Positions 31,689-37,739 of a stretch of 37,739 nt of DNA are shown here, piece by piece. The translations under genes and the position numbers were made by a program. Under the pieces are notes generated by a model. The model did not search any database and had not been told where the DNA came from. It saw nothing but the letters and a program-made list of their open reading frames with translations. The stretch's first letter is position 1; each line of letters starts with the position of its first letter. Source of the stretch: Flavobacterium sp. (GTDB lineage: Bacteria > Bacteroidota > Bacteroidia > Flavobacteriales > Flavobacteriaceae); the NCBI RefSeq assembly GCF_004211145.1, contig NZ_SEBS01000036.1, forward strand, positions 1 to 37,739. The letters run 5' to 3'.

Positions 31689-33002
31689 TTACGCCAACTC
31701 TCCGTACAAATCGAATTCCGTCGCATCGGTGATTTTGATGTCGACGAATTCACCTGTTTTCAAGTACGTTTTCGTAGCGTCAATCAGAACTTCATTGTCA
31801 ACATCAGGACTGTCAAATTCAGTACGTCCCACGAAATATTGGCCTTCCTTGCGATCGATGATACATTTAAACGTCTGTCCAATTTTTTCCTGGTTCAATT
31901 CCCATGAAATCTGCGATTGGATTTCCATGATCTCGTTCGCGCGGTTTTGCTTCACATCGGCAGGAACGTCGTCTTCGAGCAAATAAGCGTGCGTGTTTTC
32001 TTCGTGCGAATATGTGAAACAGCCCAAACGCTCGAAACGCATTTCCTGTACCCAATCTTTCAAAATCTGGAAATCCTCTTCGGTTTCTCCGGGATAACCG
32101 ACGATAAGCGTAGTCCTGATTGTCATTCCGGGAACCGCCTCGCGGAATTCCTTGAGCAACTTCGTCGTTTTTTCTTGGGTCGTTCCACGTCGCATCGATT
32201 TCAAGATCTTGTCGCTGATGTGCTGCAACGGAATATCGAGGTAATTGCAGATTTTCGGTTCGCGCTTCATGAGTTCCAAAACGTCCATCGGGAAACCGCT
32301 CGGGAAAGCGTAATGCAATCGGATCCATTCAATGCCTTCGACCGCGGCCAAGGCTTCGAGAAGTTCGGCGAGGTTGCGTTTTTTATAAAGATCAAGACCG
32401 TAATAAGTCAAGTCTTGTGCAATCAAAATCAATTCTTTTACGCCATTTTTGGCCAAACCTTGCGCTTCCTTGACGAGTTTTTCGATCGATTGGGAAACGT
32501 GTTTGCCGCGCATGATCGGAATCGCGCAGAACGAACACGGACGGTCGCAACCCTCAGCAATTTTTAAGTACGCGAAGTTTTTGGGCGTCGTCGTCAAGCG
32601 TTCGCCAAGCAATTCGTGTCGGTAATCCGCGCCGAGAGCTTTCAGAAGCAACGGCAATTCCGTCGTCCCGAAAAACTGGTCCACATTCGGGATTTCCTTT
32701 TCAAGATCAGGGCGATAACGCTCGCTCAAACATCCGGTCACGAACACTTTGTCCACGATTCCACGCTCTTTCTTGTCGGCGTACTCCAAAATCATGTTCA
32801 CCGATTCGGCCTTCGCGTTGTCGATAAAACCACACGTATTGATTACGATGATGTTGCCTTCATTCTCAGCAGGCGCCTCGTGCTCCACGTCTTTTCCGCT
32901 CGCTTTGAGCTGACCCATAAGCACTTCGCTGTCATAGACATTCTTGCTGCAACCCAGCGTAATCACGTTGATCTTGTTCTTCTTTAACGTTTTGGTTCTC
33001 AT
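31689..33002 (-). CDS. rimO: Ribosomal protein S12 methylthiotransferase RimO
   Basis: 437 residues from the ATG at 33002 (MRTKTLKKNKINVITLGCSKN). The upstream extension overlaps the promoter. The N-terminal domain has the cluster-binding Cys residues in LGCSKN, NTCGF and TGCLSERY. The radical SAM domain has CDRPCSFC (C-x3-C-x2-C), and a TRAM domain ends the protein. RimO adds a methylthio group to an aspartate of S12 at the ribosomal decoding centre. It converges on the frameshifted lipoprotein gene with a 1-bp gap. Confidence 0.96.
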   Translation of the reverse strand: MRTKTLKKNKINVITLGCSKNVYDSEVLMGQLKASGKDVEHEAPAENEGNIIVINTCGFIDNAKAESVNMILEYADKKERGIVDKVFVTGCLSERYRPDLEKEIPNVDQFFGTTELPLLLKALGADYRHELLGERLTTTPKNFAYLKIAEGCDRPCSFCAIPIMRGKHVSQSIEKLVKEAQGLAKNGVKELILIAQDLTYYGLDLYKKRNLAELLEALAAVEGIEWIRLHYAFPSGFPMDVLELMKREPKICNYLDIPLQHISDKILKSMRRGTTQEKTTKLLKEFREAVPGMTIRTTLIVGYPGETEEDFQILKDWVQEMRFERLGCFTYSHEENTHAYLLEDDVPADVKQNRANEIMEIQSQISWELNQEKIGQTFKCIIDRKEGQYFVGRTEFDSPDVDNEVLIDATKTYLKTGEFVDIKITDATEFDLYGELA

Positions 33003-33026
33003 ACAGTAAACCCTGTTTTGGGAGTG

Positions 33027-33056
33027 CAAAAGTACGAAAGAAGTGCTGAAGTGCAA
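33027..33056 (-). promoter_or_regulatory. Promoter of rimO
   Basis: On the minus strand TTG (33054-33056), exactly 19 bp, then TACTTTTG (33027-33034): a perfect match to the Bacteroidota consensus, 24 bp upstream of the start codon. Confidence 0.75.
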
Positions 33057-33094
33057 GGTGCTGAAGTGCTAAAGTTCAAAGTTGTGGTTTTTTT

Positions 33095-33240
33095 AGGAGC
33101 ACATTCCCGCTACCCGCTAATAGCTTTCTTGAAAAATCGGGTTTTGCAGCGGCGCTCGCGGGCTTCCTTTGGTCGCCGCGATCATCACGCAAAACCACGA
33201 TTTTTCTTCAAAAGGCTAACCGCTTGTATCGGGGCTAGGA
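33095..33240. repeat. Large imperfect palindromic intergenic element
   Basis: GAAAAATCG and GTTTTGC on the left face GCAAAACC and CGATTTTTC on the right, with outer arms containing cccgctaatagc and ggctaaccgcttg, and the end phrase atcggggctag. The element near 12036-12125 shares parts. It is probably a dispersed element of this genus. 33241-33390 contains a short cttcgtgcc array (33349-33371) and no gene. Confidence 0.65.
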
Positions 33241-33390
33241 ATTGGGAAAGTTATGAAGTTCAGGGTTCAAGGTAAAGCGGAAATCAAAACCGATAGCAAG
33301 TAATTGATAATATTCAAGAATCGGAAATGCAAAAATCACACAAGAAACTTCGTGCCTTCGCGCCTTCGTGGCAAAAAAAAAACTTTGCGG

Positions 33391-33420
33391 CAAAAAAAAA
33401 TCCGCCCAAAAAGAGCGGAT
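33391..33420 (-). terminator. Intrinsic terminator after the FadL-like porin gene
   Basis: On the minus strand ATCCGC pairs with GCGGAT and runs into nine T residues. Confidence 0.85.
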
Positions 33421-33441
33421 CAAATTTTATATAACAATTTC

Positions 33442-34971
33442 TTATCTAAACTCAAAAGTCAACGAAGCCGACACATTATGACTCTGCGTCTTCAAATTCG
33501 CTGGATCGGTCAAACCGGTCACAAAAAACTGCTGCTGATAATCTCGTTCCCAGTAATTGTAAGCCAGATCTAAGCGCGTGCGTCCCCAATTGTAACCCAA
33601 ACCGCCTGAGAATCCTGTCAAATCTCCCATGACGGTATCATCTTTATATGGGCTTTGCTCGTAGCGGTAACCGCCGCGGAAACTCCAGTTCGAGGCCCTG
33701 ATTTCTCCTCCGATTCGCAACGTCGACGCCATGTCCATGTTCGCTTCGATCTCGTCGTTTATCACGTCGTAGAAACTGTCGTTGGAACCTGTCGCGCCAT
33801 AATGCGAATTCGCGTAATCTTTTACCGAATAGTCGACACTGAGCAAGCCGCGTGTCCCAAAAACGTAAGCCAAACTTCCGGTCCATTTTCCCGGGACGCG
33901 CAATTTATACGTTTCATAAATGTTGATCGGCGATCTGAATCCGCCGGTTCCACCTGTAGCGTCGTTAAACGAGAATGTTTGTACGAGTTCGTCGTTGAGC
34001 CACAACCACGTTGGCGTGTCATAAGAAACTCCTGCCCGGAAGCTCGGTGTTACTTTCACGATCGTTCCGAGTTGAAGCGAAACGCCGCTTCCGTACGTGC
34101 GCAATTGGTTGTTGAATTCGAACCATTGCAAGCCGTTTGCAGTGTCGTTGCCGTTACTTTCGTAAAAGCTTGTCCATTTCAGGTAGTCCGAGAAATGACC
34201 GTTCACGTTCGCCCCGAAATACCAGTTGTCCCCGTATTGGGCCGCAAAATTGATGGCGATTTTTCCATTGTATCCGCGGGTTTCCATCAAGAAATCGTGG
34301 TAATAGTTTCCGCCTGCAGGAACGTTAGATTCGAAAGTAGTGGCGTCGGGATTGCCGCCTGTCGGATTGATCACGAAACCTTGGTATCCGATAAGCGCCT
34401 GCTGCGCACCGAAACCTCCGAAGTTCCCGATATTCACATATTGATCTTCGAAAAATCCACCGAACTCATAATCGGCTGCCGACAATCCGGCCGAATTTGC
34501 GTAACCTAAAAAATAACTGTCGACAGAATTCGTCGGATTGGTTCCCGCTATATAAAAATCGTTATCAAGATTATTCGCATTCTCATAGTTCGCGCTCACT
34601 GCAAATTTTTTCCATTTGCTGTCCGGATTGTGGTTTTTGAAGACGAACGCGCCTCCGAATTGGTTCACGTCGAACGAACTGTAATTTTCAGACGTATTCG
34701 TCCCGAAGTAATTCGCCTTATTCTTGGGATTGTAACTCGTGAGCGTAAATCCGACCTGGCTGTTCGCGAAAATCGCCGAGCCCGCAGGATTAACGTTTAT
34801 AGCCGACAAATCGCCTCCCAAAGCGCCGAACGCGCCGCTCATCGCGCGGAATCTCGCGGTTCCGGTTAAGTTGTCCTGCGCATAGATAAGTGCGTCGGCA
34901 CCTGACATTTCTTGTGCCCGCAAGCCCGAAACGGCAAATGCTGCCGCAAAAACAAGTAGGTATTTTTTCAT
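33442..34971 (-). CDS. Outer membrane transporter of the OmpP1/FadL/TodX family
   Basis: 509 residues from the ATG at 34971 (MKKYLLVFAAAFAVSGLRAQ, a Sec signal). The mature start, GTARFRAMSGAFGALGGDLSAINVNPAGSAIF, is the classic FadL/PorV-like plug segment. The remainder alternates beta-strands with aromatic residues, and the last strand ends NVSASLTFEFR with a terminal aromatic-x-Arg, usual for barrel insertion. FadL proteins take up hydrophobic compounds; the cargo is unknown. Own terminator on the minus strand. Confidence 0.88.
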   Translation of the reverse strand: MKKYLLVFAAAFAVSGLRAQEMSGADALIYAQDNLTGTARFRAMSGAFGALGGDLSAINVNPAGSAIFANSQVGFTLTSYNPKNKANYFGTNTSENYSSFDVNQFGGAFVFKNHNPDSKWKKFAVSANYENANNLDNDFYIAGTNPTNSVDSYFLGYANSAGLSAADYEFGGFFEDQYVNIGNFGGFGAQQALIGYQGFVINPTGGNPDATTFESNVPAGGNYYHDFLMETRGYNGKIAINFAAQYGDNWYFGANVNGHFSDYLKWTSFYESNGNDTANGLQWFEFNNQLRTYGSGVSLQLGTIVKVTPSFRAGVSYDTPTWLWLNDELVQTFSFNDATGGTGGFRSPINIYETYKLRVPGKWTGSLAYVFGTRGLLSVDYSVKDYANSHYGATGSNDSFYDVINDEIEANMDMASTLRIGGEIRASNWSFRGGYRYEQSPYKDDTVMGDLTGFSGGLGYNWGRTRLDLAYNYWERDYQQQFFVTGLTDPANLKTQSHNVSASLTFEFR

Positions 34972-34990
34972 GACATTTTTATTTAGGTTC

Positions 34991-35046
34991 AAAAAAATAC
35001 CTATGCCGTAACGTATCGTCCGCAAGACATAGGTATCAATATAATT
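34991..35046 (-). terminator. Intrinsic terminator after the Gly/Tyr-rich lipoprotein gene
   Basis: On the minus strand ATACCTATG pairs perfectly with CATAGGTAT around a 32-nt loop and is followed by seven T residues. Confidence 0.7.
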
Positions 35047-35054
35047 GTATCGGA

Positions 35055-36008
35055 TTAACGACGACCACCGCCGCCACCGCCGCCTGAACGACCTCCGCCG
35101 CCACCGCCACCGCTGTAGCTTCCGCCGCCGTATGAACGACCGCCTGAAGACGATGACGAACTCGGAGTGTAGGAATTATTGCTGCGCGAAGGAGTAGAGT
35201 AGCTTCTCGGTTGAGAGCCGGTGCTTCTTGGTGTGTTGTAGCTGTTGTTTGTTCTTGGCGTACCGTAATTTCTGGTTCCGCCGGTTTGATTTCTCGTACC
35301 GTTGTTCGTGAAGTTACGTGTGCCGCGGGTTCCGTTGTAAGAGTTACGGGTTCCGTTCGTAGAATAGGTCAAGCTTCTTCTTCCATTGCCCGGAGTGCTG
35401 TAGCTGCGTGAGTTTGAGTAACGTCCGCCCGGCATCGTGTAGTTTCTGCCGCCGCGTGGTCCGTTGTTGTAGGCGTAGCCGTTTCCGTAATATCCGTTTC
35501 CGTAATATCCGCCGTAATACGGATAACCGCCGTAACCGTAGCCGTAGTAAGGATATCCGCCCCAGCCGTAGCCATAGTTCCAACCCCAACCTGGACCGTA
35601 CCAAGAGTTCCAGCCTAAGCCCCATCCCCAGCCGCCGCCGTACCAGTAATTGTTCCAGTAACCGTAACCCCAGTTGTTGTCGTAAACGTTGATCGTGACG
35701 TTATCGGCGTTCCCGCCCCATGAAGAGTAGCCTTCAGCATAACCGTCGTCAGTACGCTGGGTGCTGTCCTGGACCGATGAATAACGTTCCACATCGGTAA
35801 TGATTTCATCGTCCTGTAACGAATTGAAATATTGTCTGTAACCGTTGTTTGTGTTCTCCTGACGCGTATCTGCGGTTTGATTGTCACCGTAAATGCCGTC
35901 ATTGGATGCCGTGTTGCGAGATGTCCCGCAAGATGCGAGTAACATCGCGAACATCCCCAGCAAAATGCCGTAGGAAGTTGATCGTGTAGAAAAATAGTGA
36001 GTTTTCAT
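35055..36008 (-). CDS. Gly/Tyr/Ser-rich low-complexity lipoprotein
   Basis: 317 residues from the ATG at 36008. The lipobox is MLLASC (Cys27). Residues 35-100 are polar; 105-185 are rich in Trp, Gly and Tyr, with WGWG and YPYYG-type repeats; the rest is Arg, Asn, Ser and Gly-rich, ending in two runs of seven or more Gly. Probably surface exposed and flexible. No enzyme motif. Similar repetitive lipoproteins occur next to proS in relatives, which I recall but cannot verify here. Confidence 0.8.
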   Translation of the reverse strand: MKTHYFSTRSTSYGILLGMFAMLLASCGTSRNTASNDGIYGDNQTADTRQENTNNGYRQYFNSLQDDEIITDVERYSSVQDSTQRTDDGYAEGYSSWGGNADNVTINVYDNNWGYGYWNNYWYGGGWGWGLGWNSWYGPGWGWNYGYGWGGYPYYGYGYGGYPYYGGYYGNGYYGNGYAYNNGPRGGRNYTMPGGRYSNSRSYSTPGNGRRSLTYSTNGTRNSYNGTRGTRNFTNNGTRNQTGGTRNYGTPRTNNSYNTPRSTGSQPRSYSTPSRSNNSYTPSSSSSSGGRSYGGGSYSGGGGGGGRSGGGGGGGRR

Positions 36009-36041
36009 AAGAAAGAGCATTTTTTTTATTGTGGGTTTGTG

Positions 36042-36072
36042 TTGCCCGACATAACAAATTTAGTTAGTTTTG
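36042..36072 (+). promoter_or_regulatory. Promoter of proS
   Basis: TTG (36042-36044), 20 bp, TAGTTTTG (36065-36072), an exact TAnnTTTG match 53 bp upstream of the ATG. Confidence 0.6.
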
Positions 36073-36125
36073 CCTGACTTTTTAGTTAAAAAAATCGAAA
36101 CAATTTTTGTGCCAAAACAAGTGTT

Positions 36126-37604
36126 ATGAGTAAGAACCTTACTACAAGAGCCGAAGATTATTCTAAATGGTACAACGAGCTCGTTGTCAAGGCCGATTTG
36201 GCTGAAAACTCGGGCGTTCGCGGCTGTATGGTGATCAAACCTTACGGATATGCCATTTGGGAAAAAATGCAGGCGGAACTCGATCGGATGTTCAAGGAAA
36301 CAGGTCACAGCAATGCCTATTTCCCGTTGTTCGTGCCAAAAAGCATGTTCGAGGCCGAGGAAAAAAACGCCGAAGGTTTCGCCAAAGAGTGCGCGATCGT
36401 AACGCATTACAGGCTCAAAAACGATCCTGATAAACCCGGAAAATTGATGGTCGATCCGAACGCCAAGCTCGAGGAGGAACTCATTGTTCGCCCAACGTCG
36501 GAAGCAATCATCTGGTCGACGTACAAGAATTGGGTGCAATCCTACCGCGATTTGCCGCTTTTGATCAACCAATGGGCGAACGTAGTGCGTTGGGAAATGA
36601 GAACACGCCTGTTTTTGCGCACGGCCGAATTCCTGTGGCAGGAAGGTCACACGGCCCACGCGACCAAAGCCGAAGCGATAGAGGAATCTGAAAAAATGAT
36701 GAACGTCTATGCCGAGTTCGCCGAGAATTTCATGGCGATCCCGGTCATAAAAGGATTGAAGACTGAAACCGAGCGTTTTGCGGGAGCTGAGGAAACCTAT
36801 TGCATCGAAGCGTTGATGCAGGACGGAAAGGCGCTCCAGGCTGGAACGTCTCACTTCCTTGGGCAGAACTTCGCCAAAGCGTTCGATGTGAAATTTACGT
36901 CGAACGAGGGCAAGCTCGATTACGTCTGGGGAACTTCATGGGGCGTTTCGACGCGTTTGATGGGTGCTTTGGTGATGACGCATTCCGACGACAAAGGATT
37001 GGTCTTGCCTCCGAATCTGGCGCCGATACAAGTCGTGATCGTCCCGATCCATAAAACTGACGAACAATTGGCGCAGATCACCCAGGAAGTCGATAAGTTG
37101 ACATCGGAATTGAAAAAAATGCGCGTCTCGGTCAAATTTGACAATCGCACGAATATGTCGCCGGGATTCAAGTTTAACGAATATGAGCTCAAAGGCGTGC
37201 CGATCCGAGTCGCCATCGGCCCGAAAGATCTCGAGAACGGAACTTTTGAAGTCGCCCGACGCGATACGTTGACCAAAGAGTCTGTTTCAAAAGAAGGTTT
37301 TGCGGCTTATTTGCGCGATCTGCTCGAGACGATCCAAAGCGATCTTTTCGCAAAGGCGCTCGATTATCGCGACTCGCACATTACGGAGGTAAACGACTTC
37401 GAGGAATTCAAATCGGTACTCGAAACCAAAGGCGGTTTCCTTTCGGCCCACTGGGATGGAACCCCTGAAACCGAAGAAAAAATCAAGGAATTGACAAAAG
37501 CCACGATCCGTTGTATCGCGTTGGATAGGGTGGAAGAAGCCGGAAACTGTGTATTCACGGGAAAAACTTCAGTCGGTAGAGTGCTGTTTGCCAAGGCTTA
37601 CTAG
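36126..37604 (+). CDS. proS: Prolyl-tRNA synthetase, archaeal/eukaryotic type
   Basis: 492 residues, the short form without the editing insertion found in the typical bacterial enzyme. It charges tRNA-Pro with proline. Class II motifs visible are RGCMVIKPYGYAIWEKM, IVRPTSEAIIW, NQWANVVRWEMRTRLFLR with FLWQEGHTAH, and CIEALMQDGKALQAGTSHFLGQNFA. The anticodon-binding domain (about 290-390) contains PIQVVIVPI. The C-terminal zinc-binding-like domain ends with Cys463 in RCIALDR and Cys474 in AGNCVFTGK; a full four-Cys site is absent. Confidence 0.97.
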   Translation: MSKNLTTRAEDYSKWYNELVVKADLAENSGVRGCMVIKPYGYAIWEKMQAELDRMFKETGHSNAYFPLFVPKSMFEAEEKNAEGFAKECAIVTHYRLKNDPDKPGKLMVDPNAKLEEELIVRPTSEAIIWSTYKNWVQSYRDLPLLINQWANVVRWEMRTRLFLRTAEFLWQEGHTAHATKAEAIEESEKMMNVYAEFAENFMAIPVIKGLKTETERFAGAEETYCIEALMQDGKALQAGTSHFLGQNFAKAFDVKFTSNEGKLDYVWGTSWGVSTRLMGALVMTHSDDKGLVLPPNLAPIQVVIVPIHKTDEQLAQITQEVDKLTSELKKMRVSVKFDNRTNMSPGFKFNEYELKGVPIRVAIGPKDLENGTFEVARRDTLTKESVSKEGFAAYLRDLLETIQSDLFAKALDYRDSHITEVNDFEEFKSVLETKGGFLSAHWDGTPETEEKIKELTKATIRCIALDRVEEAGNCVFTGKTSVGRVLFAKAY

Positions 37605-37633
37605 AAAATTTTGAAAAAAATAAATCCCAGCTA

Positions 37634-37663
37634 TTGCGCGAATAAAAAATAGTTGTATTTTTG
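37634..37663 (+). promoter_or_regulatory. Promoter of tRNA-Glu
   Basis: TTG (37634-37636), exactly 19 bp, TATTTTTG (37656-37663): perfect consensus, 19 bp upstream of the tRNA 5' end. Confidence 0.75.
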
Positions 37664-37682
37664 CATCCGCAATAGCGACCAT

Positions 37683-37739
37683 GGCCCGTTCGTCTATCGG
37701 TTAGGACGCCAGGTTTTCATCCTGGTAAGGGGGGTTCGA
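37683..37739 (+). tRNA. tRNA-Glu (anticodon TTC), cut by the window end
   Basis: GGCCCGT acceptor, D arm, and anticodon arm CCAGG-TTTTCAT-CCTGG with anticodon TTC; the window stops inside the T loop (GGTTCGA). It is an ordinary tRNA and a useful local contrast to the tRNA-like RNAs near 7034-8816. Confidence 0.93.

Overview
The window looks like a chromosomal segment from a Bacteroidota bacterium of the Flavobacteriaceae type, close to Flavobacterium. The evidence is the house-keeping block rpmB-rpmG-DUF4295-ftsY, a type IX secretion C-terminal signal, bshC, many SusE/F- and FadL-like envelope proteins and lipoproteins, and promoters of the Bacteroidota form (TTG, about 19 bp, TAnnTTTG). Intergenic regions are unusually rich in short tandem repeats and palindromic elements. 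No phage, transposase, integrase or CRISPR array was seen.

Layout. 1-860 is a mosaic of terminator-like hairpins and heptamer repeats behind a minus-strand lipoprotein (861-1589). 1786-5070 holds an Hsp20 chaperone, a family 2 glycosyltransferase and a 2-oxoacid dehydrogenase E2. 5273-10277 is an RNA-repair locus: a minus-strand pair (small membrane protein and WYL regulator), then on the plus strand a long structured leader, a slipin, a structured spacer and RtcB. 10410-19166 contains small lipoproteins, a DEDDh exonuclease, an FAH-family protein, an Hpt protein, cinA, the rpmB-ftsY cluster, a serine hydrolase and a DUF721 protein. 19374-22839 (minus) has ndk, a secreted SusE/F-like protein and bshC. 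23028-25872 is a second RNA-repair operon: leader peptide, terminator, rtcB paralogue, prfH and a TPR protein. 25946-33002 has a B12-type radical SAM protein, a two-component system, a DUF1573 protein, a frameshifted lipoprotein and rimO. 33442-37604 has a FadL-like porin, a Gly/Tyr-rich lipoprotein and proS, and the window ends inside a tRNA-Glu gene.

Most notable reading. The slipin-RtcB locus carries three tRNA-like RNA elements that are not ordinary tRNA genes. Two, upstream of slipin (7034-7101 and 7108-7171), are circularly permuted: T arm first, then an acceptor stem closed by a tetraloop, then the D arm. In the first the chain ends fall in the anticodon loop, so it resembles a tRNA cut in that loop, the kind of end RtcB seals. 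The third (8622-8816), between slipin and rtcB, has normal order with a seven-pair acceptor, D arm and T arm, but about 145 nt replace the anticodon arm. They resemble the tRNA-mimicking modules known in bacterial Y RNAs, although no Ro60/Rsr gene is in the window. I infer that they are sensors, decoys or substrates linked to tRNA damage.

The second system, rtcB-prfH-TPR, fits the known PrfH/RtcB pathway for rescuing and repairing ribosomes with a cut decoding centre. It is preceded by a 27-codon ORF and a strong terminator whose 5' arm can instead pair with the end of that ORF. This looks like translation-coupled attenuation, so a ribosome-repair operon may be switched by ribosome behaviour on its own leader.
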